Source: Azolla caroliniana
Lineage: Eukaryota; Polypodiophyta
DNA length: 64,000 nt
Assembly (NCBI GenBank): GCA_043228905.1
Contig: JBHGNT010000003.1
Coordinates: forward strand, 5,704,001-5,768,000
Direction: 5' to 3'
Shown piece by piece: positions 30,640 through 40,345 of this stretch. The notes under the pieces were generated by a model. The model did not search any database and had not been told where the DNA came from. It saw nothing but the letters and a program-made list of their open reading frames with translations. Position 1 is the stretch's first letter. Each line of letters begins with the position of its first letter. The translations under genes and the position numbers were made by a program.

Positions 30640-33070
30640 TCGTCCCCTCGCCGCCACCTTCCTTCTCCTTGATCTTACGTTGCCACATTGGTTCAGACTA
30701 CCAAGCCTCTAGAACCGGTGTGGAGGATCCCTCTCCGACCTTCTACGCGAGATCACCTAGATCGGCAACCCGCCTTCGCACCTGTACTCCTATTCTGGCA
30801 CCTTCTATACCGAACACTATCCCGTACCCGTGCTTGCTTTGGCCCTCGATGACCACACACACGTCTTCTGTTCCACTTTCGGGTGTGCCTCTTTCCGGCT
30901 CGACACACCGCTCCTTAACCGGGTGTCCCCCCCCTCGGCTTCTCATCGAAAGATCACCCTTCCCGCATCCTGGCCCGCATGGCCTCCTTCGTTCACGTAA
31001 TGCCTTGGCTGGTCGGTGCTTCTACTATTGCCGCCTTCGTCCCCTTGCCTCCACCTTCCATTACTCTCGGTCTCACGTTGCCACGTCGGCCGAACAGCCA
31101 GGGTCTCCGGGCAAGTGTGAAGGATCCTTCTCGGGCCTCTGATTTGTTGGGTCATCGACTCTCGTACCAAGTGCATCCAATCTTTGTCTTGTTGACCCTG
31201 CCGGTCGGGCCTCGCCGGCCTCATACCTCCTTTCGCTCTGCTTCCTGTCGTCCGATCACGTTCTCTTGCCGCCACCGTCCTTTCCTATAGGACTCACGCC
31301 GGCTCTCGGGCCGACCGCCGGATTGGTGTGAGGATCTCGTGGGACCTCCCCTTCTGGTTTCGGTTGCCCTCCTTGCCGCCGCCATCGTTCCTTGCTCTAG
31401 GTCTCACGCTGGCTCTCGGGCCGACCGCCGGAGCGTTTAGAACTGGTGCGTGTAAGGTCGTGGCAGCACCGCTTGCCGTTTTCCCCGACCTCTACATCGG
31501 CCAATTCTGCTGATCACATTCACCTATCGCCACCGATCTCTCCTACAGGACTCACGCCGGCACTCGGGCCGACCGCCGATCAGTGTGAGGATCTTCATAG
31601 ACCGCCCATCCGCAATCTTGGTTGCCCACCTTGTCGCCGCCACCGTCCTTCTCTCTAGATTTCACGCCGGCTCTTGGGCCGACCGCCGGAGTGGCTAGAA
31701 ACGGTGTATGTAAGGTCGCAGCAGCACCTCTTGCCGTTTTCCCGACCTTCGTGTCGGCCTCTTCTGCTGGTCACGTTCACCTGCCGCCACCGATCTCTCT
31801 TATAGGACTCACGCCGACACTCGAGCCGACCGCTGAATCGGTATGAGGATCTTCGTAGACCGCCCATCCTTTCCTTCCGCCTTTGTCCCCTCGCCGCCAC
31901 CGTTCATCACTCTAGGTCTCACGCCGGCTCTTCGGCCGAACGCCGGAGTCTCTAGAACCGATGTGAAGGATCCTCCTCGGGCTCTTCGTATCTCTGACCC
32001 TTATCCCGGGTCTTCCTTCTTCGCATGTCGAGAGGGTGGCTTGGTCCACACCCTCTCCCGTGGTACTGATGTACCGGTTACCGGCCTCTTTGTAGGCCTG
32101 CTCTCTCCCCTCTTCTGGATCGGTTATCCTGAAGTCCGCTCCACCTGGTTCTCATCCGGGTCCGTCCGTCATTCTCTGGATTTCCGGGTCCCGTTTCCTA
32201 CCACCGCCATCCTTCTCACTCGGTCTCACGTTGCCACGTTGGCTTGAGCTGCCGGTGTCTCCGGATCGGTGTGAGGACCCCATAGGACCATTCTTTGTTC
32301 TTCGCCTCATCCCTTGTACTTCTCCCAAACTCGTCGTCGCTCTCCTCGTTGTGGTCCTGCCTCCATCTTCCACCTCTTTTGGTCTCACGTTGCCACGCCG
32401 GCCGAACTGCGGAAGTCTCCGACCAAGATGTGGGGACACCGATTTCGTAACAACTCCCGCCGACTCATCCAAGGCCACCGACCCTTTTAGTGGTGTCGTT
32501 GAATAGCATCTGCTCTATGATCGATCAAGCCCTGCCTGGGCTTGATTCTCCAATGTCTGGTGTTTCGGCTCTGATGCCAATCTTGCCGAACTCGTTCCGC
32601 ACCCTCAATCATTTCCCTTTCATTTCCTGACCTTCGCCTGGTCGGTCTTTCTCCCCATGTAAAAGAGGGTGGTTCGTTCCGCACCCTCTCCCATATCGGC
32701 ACCTTCATGCCGATTCTAGCCCCGGTCGAACAATCCACGACCGCATCGCGCTCCACCCGAATCGGAATGCCGCGCGGGTCGGTCCCCGGTCGGGTCGTTC
32801 CTTAGTTCCTTCTTCGACCTTCTCATGGGCCATCTCCCATCCATCTTCGTTGGCATCGTTCCAGGACTCCTCGACACTGTCATCCATCTCCTTGGTCTCA
32901 CATGGGCGTAAGGGGCCGAATGCCGAGTTCTCCGGAGTCGGTCCCGAGGGCTCTTGTCCGTTCCTTCCCCATATCATCTCACCGGTGATTCTCGGTCTCA
33001 TGCCGCCGCCTTCTTCCTCTTGGGTCTCACGTGAGCACTCGGGCCCGACTGCCATCGTCTTGGGAGCAAG
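30640..33070 (-). repeat. Array of diverged modules inside the RT-less gypsy element
   Basis: A core close to GGTCTCACGCCGGCTCTCGG followed by GCCGACCGCCGGAG recurs about twelve times, for example near 30675, 31065, 31290, 31405, 31548, 31660, 31808, 31916, 32222, 32380, 32895 and 33025. The CCGCCACC(G)TCCTTCTC word usually lies just before it and GTGTGAGGATC just after. Spacing varies from about 100 to 300 bp. A second module (GTTCCGCACCCTCTCCC type) recurs near 32060, 32675 and 33310. Because the core falls in different frames, the repetition is at DNA level. Confidence 0.85.
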
Positions 33071-33541
33071 TGTGGGAAGACGCGAAGAATCGCGCATCCG
33101 TTTTACGCCCTTGTCCGTAGCCACCGGCTCTCCGTGGTCGGTGGTCGTCTCCTTACCAATCGTGCAAGCCCCGCATGGGCTTGCTTCTCCAATGTTCGGA
33201 GCCTCGGGTTGACGTGCCCGAAACCGCCGGTCCCAACGTTCCGATCCCGTGATCGGTATCTCGGCCTCGTCCTCGGCCGTTCTATCTCCGCAAGTCGAGA
33301 GGGCGTTTTGTTCCGCACCCTCTCCCGTAGTACCATCGTACCGATCTTCTGCCTTCTCGTGGGGCAAGTCCATCTCCTCGGCATCGGCTTGCGGCCTCGA
33401 TATTTCCTATTCCTCGAGCATTGCCTCGAGAGTTGCATACGCCTCTGCAATCCTGGCCCCGAAGCCGAGCCTTGCCGACTCTCTTTGTCATTCGACCTAT
33501 TCCCACTATGATGGCACGTCGTCGCACGCCTTCCTCTTAGC

Positions 33542-34117
33542 CTACTCGGCTCGCTCATCATCTAGCCGTTGGCATACCCTTCCGACCTTCGACCAGTCCT
33601 CGATAAGGCCATTCACTCCGTCCTCATCTTCGAGCTCAATCCTGATGGCCTCCCGTTCCGCTCGGTCGATCGACTTGACGAACAATAGGACTTTGTTCGC
33701 CCCCACCAAACCTTGTTCCCGCTCTGGGAGCCGAGCAAGCCGTCGCTCGAACTCTTGGAACTCCTTCATTGCGCCCTGGTGGGTCTTCGCCGACGCAACC
33801 CACTGGTCGAAGTCGCGTCGTCCCCGGCTCTTCCACCGTCCTCCATATGCCTGCAAGAGCGCCCCTTCGAAGGCCTCCCACGAACTATGAGCTTCTCGGA
33901 GCTCCTTCACTTCCGTGTGCATACGGACAACGACGACCCGATAGAAGAACTCCAGCCTCAACGCCTCGTCGACGTCTCGCTCCTCCATTTCCGCGTTGTA
34001 GGCTTCCAAGTAGAATGGGACCTTATCCCCATTGAAACGGCCGACTCTTTCGATCACGCATTCGACAGCTTGTTGCGCCGCCTCTCTTCTTGTTGTTGCT
34101 CGTCCAAACTCCCTCAC
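33542..34117 (-). CDS. Gag-like protein of the RT-less gypsy element
   Basis: The 191-residue minus-strand frame starts shortly downstream of the primer binding site. It aligns with the gag N-terminal region of the element at 3607-9554 in the blocks WEAFEGALLQAYG, FQEFERRLARL and KVLLFVKSIDRAERE. It has no zinc knuckle and stops at 33542, where the other element continues to its CCHC motif. It may provide RNA packaging by the related element, or be a relic. The frame seems open, in contrast to the shifted frame of its relative. Confidence 0.75.
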   Translation of the reverse strand: MREFGRATTRREAAQQAVECVIERVGRFNGDKVPFYLEAYNAEMEERDVDEALRLEFFYRVVVVRMHTEVKELREAHSSWEAFEGALLQAYGGRWKSRGRRDFDQWVASAKTHQGAMKEFQEFERRLARLPEREQGLVGANKVLLFVKSIDRAEREAIRIELEDEDGVNGLIEDWSKVGRVCQRLDDERAE

Positions 34118-34178
34118 CGCTTCGACAAAAAGTTGTGCGAAGTCGTTTCTTCCAACTCCATTCTCCCTTGCCGCCCTT

Positions 34179-34194
34179 CACGTCGGGTTCACCA
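34179..34194 (-). promoter_or_regulatory. Primer binding site (tRNA-Trp type)
   Basis: The minus strand reads TGGTGAACCCGACGTG four bases inside the 5' LTR boundary, identical to 8831-8846. Confidence 0.8.
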
Positions 34195-34198
34195 AATA

Positions 34199-35786
34199 TG
34201 TCGCATTGTTACACGTGTGCGCGTAGAAGGGCGGGACCACGGGGGTCTCGGACGAGGGAAGAAGGGAGGCCAAGAATCCGACCCCGGAGACGCGCCAAGG
34301 GCAACCGAACACAAGCGAGAGAGAAAGGAGAGGGAGAGCATGTGCGAGAAAACAGAGGAGGGGAGCTATGCAACCGACACCAATAGAGACACCATTATGC
34401 ACAAACAAATATGACCATGTATAATACAAGGGAAAGAATACAACACTGGCTTCGAGCCGGACCAAGGTAGGGTAGATTGCAACAGCAATCTACTGCTAAG
34501 CCGTCGATCGGGGAGCTCTCGAGCTCGTCGCGCGGAGCGGGATCTTGCACAGGGAACCGAGCACAAGCAAACCCTAAACTGACACGAACTCTCAACCCTC
34601 GCAACGACGAAGAAGAAGAAGAGGAAGAAACCACCAAGACGAATCCCTAGAACGAAGTAAGAACAAGAGAAACTACCTAACCCTAAACCTAACGGTATAC
34701 CCTCTAACACAAAATGGGCAACCCCTTCACAAAGGGTGCTCCCTTCCTTTTATAGAACAAGGAGAGGGATACGTAACAATGTGGGATAAATCCCTTAGTA
34801 CATGGGATCCTCTGTCCCGAATTAACTACTGTTCGGCCCATAATGGCGCCCCTATCCTTTACACAATTTGTACAAGAGTGGGTGCACATCATGGTTGTTT
34901 ACATACCCGTATTTAACGTTTAAATACGTATAGTACCTCATCATTTGTATAGTACATACTATACCTCAATGTTGTTAAGTCAAATATCATGTACATTTGT
35001 CCAATACGGTATTTAACGTATTTATAAAAAAACAGGTATATTAATACGTATTTATAAAGAAAATGTAAGTAAAACCCTAACAAAAAGAAAAAGAAAAGAA
35101 AGATTTTAGTGAAAATGAAGTCAAAGGAGGGAAGAAAGAAGAATAGAAGAAACGACGATGAAGAAGATGAAGAAGAAGAAGAGAGAAAAGAAGACATAAA
35201 CCTGTCTTGAGTGTGATAATCGCAGAAGATAGAAGAAGAAGAAGAAAACGAAGAAAAGAGAAACCTATCATGAGTGTGATAATCGTAGATGATTCCTCAA
35301 TCTATGAAGGCATAATTGTAAATAATTACAATTTGAAGTAGAACATCGTGATACACACTTACACTGATTTATAGAATATGGGAATGCCGACATCCATATT
35401 ACTATAGGTATTTTAGGATGTGAAATGTTCAAATGTCTTATATGCATTTTAGGATGTAGAACTATATTGTACATCACAAAATTGTGTAAACATAGATGTT
35501 TTTTACAATATTATAGATATTTTTTAGAAAGGTAAATAATTTTCAAATTCTAGAAGTATTTAACGTACTATACGTAAAATACGTATTTTACGTATTTTAT
35601 AAGTATTTAACATATTAAGAAAACGTATTTTTAAATTGGGAGGTACTATACGGGTATTAATACGTTAAATACGTATGGTATTCGTACCGTACCTAACGTA
35701 CCTAACAACCTTGGTGCACATGGTGCACCTTGCCGATTCCTCCAATATCTCCCGGTTTCTCACCGTAGCCCAAAATCTTCACGACA
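34199..35786 (-). repeat. LTR (5') of the RT-less gypsy element, with insertion
   Basis: This copy matches 29490-30266 but is enlarged by the 824-bp element at 34890-35713 and one 8-bp duplication, and lacks about 21 bp near 34340. A TATAAAAG box is at 34747-34754 on the minus strand. Confidence 0.9.
34890..35713. mobile_element. Non-autonomous hAT-like DNA transposon
   Basis: The 824-bp insert is flanked by an exact 8-bp duplication GTGCACAT (34882-34889 and 35714-35721). Its ends CATGGTTGTT and CAAGGTTGTT form a 10-bp terminal inverted repeat with one mismatch. Both ends hold many ATACGTATTTAACGT-like words in opposite orientation, and the middle is purine-rich. The other LTR lacks it, which proves insertion. 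No transposase is coded. Eight-bp duplications are typical of hAT elements. Confidence 0.85.
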
Positions 35787-36826
35787 ACGCAATTGCTTGG
35801 AGTATCGCCTCTTCGTAAATGTAACATGTAGCTTCAGAAGATCATGGTCAGAGATAACTGAGCCCGAAATAATTTCTAGGGACCCACCGGCCTCCCAAAA
35901 TACACTTCTAGCATAAAATATATCTAGTCGAGACAAATTTGTAACAGCCACACTCCCATCTGATCAAGAGAACTAAAGGGATCCTTGTATGCATGAAAAC
36001 AAGCGCACCTTCCATAAATCAAGTAACCCAAAGGCAAAACAAAAATAATCTCGTCCCGTCCTGAAATAGTAGTACCTAAACCTCCGAGTCTATTACTAGC
36101 ATCCTCAATCATATTGAAGTCACCTCCCACTAACCAACAATCCGCATAATCAGAAAGAGATAACCATAAATCTGCCCTTTCTGACGCAGAATTAGAGGCA
36201 TAAAGATTCATAAGGCCAACCTTCTAAGATCCTCTTTTTAAAATAAGGAATTATGCTCGTTTATTCATAGTAGTAGCTGCTGACACGATGTTAGACTCCA
36301 ATTGTTGTCTAATAGCAATGCATAATCCAGCTTGACGGCCATTAGGGCCAAATACAGGAACCCAAAAATGAGTCCATCGTCCTGGTAAAATGGAACCATA
36401 TTTCTGAATCCTATCCATGCACAGGTGGTGCTCTTGTAGAAAAAATAATAATAATAATACCAACAATAGAACTGCCTAAATCTGATCGTAAGAGTCCTTT
36501 AACTCTACGAAAGGCTTGTCCACCCAGAACTTGTACATTCCAGGAAAGAAAAAGGAGGGTTGTCTAATAGCAATGCATAATCCAGCCTGATGGCCATTAG
36601 GGCCAAATGTAGGAACCCAGAAATGAGTCCATCGTCCTGGTAAAATGGAACCATATTACCGAATCCTATTCATGCACAGGTGGTGCTCTTGTAGAAACAA
36701 AATATCAATAATACCAACAGTAGAACTGCCTAAATTTGATCGTAAGAGTCCGTTAACTCTACGAAAGGCCTGTCCACCCAGGCCTTGTACATTCCAGGAA
36801 AGAAAATGGAGGGTGTCCATATTACT
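35787..36826 (-). pseudogene. LINE ORF2 endonuclease, decayed with internal duplication
   Basis: The ATG at 36826 opens MDTLHFLSWNVQGLGGQAF, the typical LINE endonuclease start. Later motifs are QEHHL (catalytic Glu), the NLYASN strand, GGDFNMI (about 36110) and ISDHDLL (about 35855, catalytic Asp-His). The N-terminal 255 bp are tandemly duplicated, and stops are present. The domain ends at 35787 where the LTR element begins; the LINE resumes at 29489. Confidence 0.85.
36305..36814. repeat. 255-bp tandem duplication within LINE endonuclease
   Basis: The segment beginning TTGTCTAATAGCAATGCATA occurs at 36305 and again at 36560 with small differences. Both copies end in a CCAGGAAAGAAA block. 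Confidence 0.9.
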
Positions 36827-36964
36827 TAGGTTTTAGTGTTGTCCTTTTCTCAAGCAAAGCCTCCTAACGGCCTTTTTGAGCATCCTCCTGAGCTCTTGCT
36901 TGTCTTTTTAAAATCAAGTAATTCCCTGTATACTTATGCACTCTATGTTCCTTAACTTGCTTTT

Positions 36965-37306
36965 TGTCACAGACACACCAAGCGCGGACTAAGACGGAGC
37001 ACGGATGATGAGGCTACGACAGAGCGATGACGAAATGACACAAGAGCATAAAGATAGAGATGAAGATTAAGGAGAGAAGATGGGCGAAACAAGAACACTA
37101 GATTGATATGTCCATGACTGGCGTACTGTCACGGACACACCAAGTGCAAACTAAGACAGAGCACGGATGATGAGGCTATGACGGAGCGATGACATGAGGA
37201 ACTTAAGACGGGGAATGACACAGGAGCATAAAGATAGAGATGAAGATCAAGGAGAGAGGATGGGCGAAATGGGAATACTAGATTGATATGTCCATGACTG
37301 GCGTTG
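36965..37306. repeat. Tandem duplication of about 162 bp (LTR-like leader)
   Basis: Two copies begin TGTCAC(A/G)GACACACCAAG at 36965 and 37127 and end with TCCATGACTGGCG. The second copy has about 18 extra bases. The terminal words also occur near 1270-1310. Confidence 0.85.
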
Positions 37307-37349
37307 TTCACCTTGAATTCCATGACTGGCATGCATACCTGTTACACGC

Positions 37350-37940
37350 ATGTGATACAATAGAGCATGTAGGCAGTAGGTACGCATGCATGTGCCAAGT
37401 GCAAATAATACAAGGGAGAAATTATGCACATGTGATACAATAGAGCATGTAGGCAGTAGATACGCATGCATGTGCCAAGTGTAAATAATACAAGGGAGAA
37501 ATTATGCACATGTGATACAATAGAGCATGTAGGCAGTAGGTACGCATGCATGTGCCAAGTGTAAATAATACAAGGGAGAAATTATGCACATGATGCTAGC
37601 TAAAACCTACAATAGAGCATGTGATACAATAGAGCATGTAGGCAGTAGGTACGCATGCATGTGCCAAGTGTAAATAATACAAGGGAGAAATTATGCACAT
37701 GATGCTAGCTAAAACCTACAATAGAGCATGTGATACAATAGAGCATGTAGGCAGTAGGTACGCATGCATGTGCTAAGTGTAAATAATACAAGGGAGAAAT
37801 TATGCACATGATGCTAGCTAAAACCTACAATAGAGCATGTGATACAATAGAGCATGTAGGCAATAGGTACGCATGCATGTGCCAAGTGTAAATAATACAA
37901 GGGAGAAATTATGCACATGATGCTAGCTAAAACCTACAAT
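37350..37940. repeat. Satellite-like array, 80-bp and 109-bp units
   Basis: Units start ATGTGATACAATAGAGCATG at 37350, 37430, 37510, 37619, 37728 and 37837. The first two are 80 bp; the others are 109 bp (the last slightly shorter) because they add a 29-bp piece containing ATGCTAGCTAAAACC. The copies are nearly identical. Confidence 0.95.
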
Positions 37941-37964
37941 GAGGAAATATATACATGATTATAT

Positions 37965-38036
37965 GCTAGATGTGTGGTTAACACATAACACTCGATTATA
38001 ACATGGTCATGTCAAGAGTTCGAATCTTGACACTTT
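37965..38036 (+). pseudogene. tRNA-like sequence
   Basis: The words GTGTGGTTAACAC and AGAGTTCGAATCTTGAC have A-box and B-box character at tRNA-like spacing. This is most likely a SINE head or tRNA pseudogene next to the satellite. Confidence 0.4.
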
Positions 38037-38103
38037 TGAGTGGTTTGAGTTGTCAAAGAATCTTGTGAAATTGTAAATTGAAATCCAACACAAGGTAGTT
38101 TGT

Positions 38104-39510
38104 CTACACCCTTAGCCTTTTCAAGACCCATACTGTTTGGTTTACCAGAAACAAGTTGCGTGAGAGATTATTGACAAGATTTGAATTACCAAATACTTGG
38201 AGTTGTTGATTGGCTCCACTTTCCGTGACACTTTGAGGCATTTCAACACCCAGCATATGTTGAATGTAAACAACCTTTTGCTTTGATTTTTCAGAAGAAA
38301 CCAAATTAACAGATGTAGGCAACGACAACTGTTGATTCTCCACAATGTTCAAGGGCGGTTGACCTACTACTAACCTCGAAAAGGACTTAAGCAACTGGAT
38401 GGAATGTAGATCTGTTTTTTCTAAGAAAGAAACTGGGTCAAGCCTCTGTTGAGGAAGATGGGATGATGAGTGGTCTAAAACATTCACCTCATTTGGACGG
38501 TCTTGTTCTACATATAGAGTAGAATACCTATTTTGTAAGGGAGGAAATTCCTTTAGACTATTACTAGCCACATGGTGAGGTTTATCATGATATACTTGTG
38601 AAGGTGTCTTCCTACACCCCACCTCAGTCCAACCATCAGATCTATCCTAAGATGACATTATATTTGTGATAGGGACATGCTTATCAGTATCTTTAATCAT
38701 TTTTGGGCAATTCTTTGACAAATGTCCAAATCCAAAACATCGAAAACATTGATTTGGTAGGCCCTTATACAAGATTTTCTAAGAAAAAGATTCTTGGCTT
38801 GGGTCAAGTAAATTGGGCAACAATATAGTTGAGGGTAGAACTGTTGTTTTAGAAATCAAAATTTTTGCAGACGCAACTCCCATTAACTTTTCTTCGACCT
38901 GACGAGGCTTATCATAGGTTTCCAAAACCGTACCAATATTACTAGCAATTAGATGCACGTAAGGCATCCATTCTTTACACAAATTGGGAAATACCACCAT
39001 ACATGTATGACATAACTCTAACTCATGAAATACCTGATTTGCGAAGAAGTTGTGAATCCATTTATGGAAGGAGACCCATCCTCCCTTAACTGCTACAGCT
39101 TTCTTCTCCAGCAAGATCGGCACCATTCGTTCCTGCTCGAATTCTATCTGATAACAATTCTGTCCAAGCATTTGTATATCTGTGATGTTATCAATCTCTT
39201 GTTTCAATGCCGCTTGCAACAATAAACGAGGGTCGGCACGTCGAGGACGAATGCCCAAAACATGTGCAATGACATTCTTCTTCTCTATACGTTGTATCTC
39301 TCTTACTACTTGTGCTTGATCCTGTTCTGACGATAGGAGCTTTACCGCGTTGTTCAAAATAGGCGAGATGTCTGGATTTGCTACACTCGAGCCCCGATTA
39401 GATTGTTCGCAATGACGCAATACCAACTCCTGATTCACATGTGTATCGATGAAGACCGTCGGCTTTTCTTTAATTATTATGGCGGACACAACAGCCCCTA
39501 AACCTGCCAT
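38104..39510 (-). pseudogene. LINE ORF1 (DUF4283-like, CCHC), decayed
   Basis: The ATG at 39510 begins a 243-residue frame containing the DUF4283-like region (WVSFHKWIHNFF and EWMPYVHLIASNIG). After a stop at 38779 the same frame continues with a CCHC knuckle CFRCFGFGHLSKNC near 38710-38755, another stop near 38650, and a polar C-terminal tail to 38104. It is the first ORF of the LINE whose ORF2 lies at 36826-26021. The layout matches the intact ORF1 at 12883-13875. Confidence 0.85.
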
Positions 39511-39785
39511 GACAGGATTTAAACACGCATCAACAACAGCAAGCTAAGCGGCGGCAACAGGCTAGATGGCGGTTGGTTGTGTGGCGGCACTCTAGGCGGA
39601 GATGGGGTGAGTGTCAACAGATGTAGTGTTGTTTTGCTGAGCGATAGCATGTATGGTTGTTGTAGGCTAAGTATTGGCAAGCACTATATCGTTCTTCATC
39701 GTCTCCATCTCTGTTTTCAATATCATGTATCTTCTATTCTGAATGTAACTGATTGGTGAAGAGACTTACGTATAAATTGTCTCCT

Positions 39786-40110
39786 ATTTTGTGATTGGAT
39801 ACTTCCAAATTGACGATGAACTCCTCCACCACTAAAATAGGCATCATTGATGAGGTACACCATTCTTTGTCCCCTCCTAAAATCGAGCACAATGTCTTTG
39901 CTTTACAAAGTTGAATCTTCCATGACATTAAGATCGAAATATGACAAATATTCTATCCTCTTCTCATCTTCTTTTTCCATTTTGGCATTGATGAGGATCT
40001 CAACATTGACGACCTTATATGAGAGCTCATGGTGATGTTTTATTGAAAACGATCTTTGATGTCTTGGCCAGGCTAGTACAAATGTTTTGGGAATTATTAA
40101 CAATATAATG
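39786..40110 (-). pseudogene. Roco pseudogene, N-terminal part (upstream of LINE insertion)
   Basis: On the minus strand, NVEILINAKMEKEDEKRIEY parallels NVENLFLVDTTTMREDADVK of the Roco gene, and FIVNLEVSNHKIGDN parallels the LHLLDLKNLTQEEN region. At DNA level GATGAGGATCTCAACATTGACGA matches GACGAGGAACAGGTTCTCGACATTAT with a small gap. Frames are shifted. The rest of this copy is across the LINE at 25550-25760. Confidence 0.65.
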
Positions 40111-40234
40111 ATGGGGGATCAATTATCTATCATGCTCCTAAACAATAGTGTTGTAATTATGTGTTTCATAGTTATGTTAAATATGAGTGTGATGTTACAT
40201 AACATAATTTCATGAATTCATGATAAGCATGTTA

Positions 40235-40345
40235 GGACAAAAAGAAAATGATAGGAATCAAGAAGCAATATAGCCATCTCTAAAAGAAATATCTTCATGT
40301 CTTTCCCTTCCCACACACTTACTTAATCATAATCATGCCGTGTCG
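40235..40345 (+). pseudogene. Degenerate fragment of the GT17 gene start
   Basis: The block AAAGAAAATGATAGG followed by AATCAAGAAGCA and GCCATCTCTA parallels the GT17 start at 45440-45510 base by base for roughly 100 bp, with substitutions and stops. No more of the gene is visible. Confidence 0.55.

Larger units (their letters stand above)
29490..35786 (-). mobile_element. RT-less gypsy LTR retrotransposon (non-autonomous)
   Basis: Two direct LTRs (29490-30266 and 34199-35786, the second enlarged by an insertion) flank a 3.9-kb internal region. It has a primer binding site identical to that of the element at 3607-9554 and nearly the same polypurine tract. It codes for gag only; no protease, RT, RNase H or integrase motif is visible. 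Instead about 2.4 kb is an array of related modules. It interrupts the LINE between endonuclease and RT. Flanks TACAT and ACGCA do not match as a target duplication. Confidence 0.88.
25761..39773 (-). mobile_element. L1-type LINE with nested insertions
   Basis: The minus strand carries ORF1 (39510-38104), endonuclease (36826-35787), reverse transcriptase (29401-27156) and the C-terminal zinc-binding domain (26842-26021), ending in a short A tail (T run at 25761-25766 on plus). A 12-bp target duplication, AAATTGTCTCCT, lies at 25750-25761 and 39774-39785. The element is interrupted by an LTR retrotransposon (29490-35786) and by tandem repeats (36965-37940). Stops in every ORF mark it as dead. 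The host sequence at the insertion site is a Roco pseudogene. Confidence 0.88.

Noticed and set aside
30399-31142. Long plus-strand open frame of 247 codons in the RT-less gypsy region
   Set aside because: It lies antisense to the element, is Pro/Ser/Arg-rich from GC-rich repeats, and shows no domain. The repeat modules explain it.
32705-33373. Minus-strand 222-codon frame after gag of the RT-less element
   Set aside because: It is tempting as a second element protein, but it contains the DNA-level modules, which occur in other frames elsewhere. No domain is recognisable.
29485-35791. 5-bp target duplication for the RT-less gypsy element
   Set aside because: TACAT and ACGCA do not match. 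The LINE motifs on both sides still support insertion, but not a preserved duplication.
37247-37551. Minus-strand repetitive short proteins
   Set aside because: They arise from the 80-bp satellite and have no independent support.
37350-37940. CRISPR-like array
   Set aside because: Units are directly adjacent, with no unique spacers, in a plant nuclear context. It is an ordinary tandem array.
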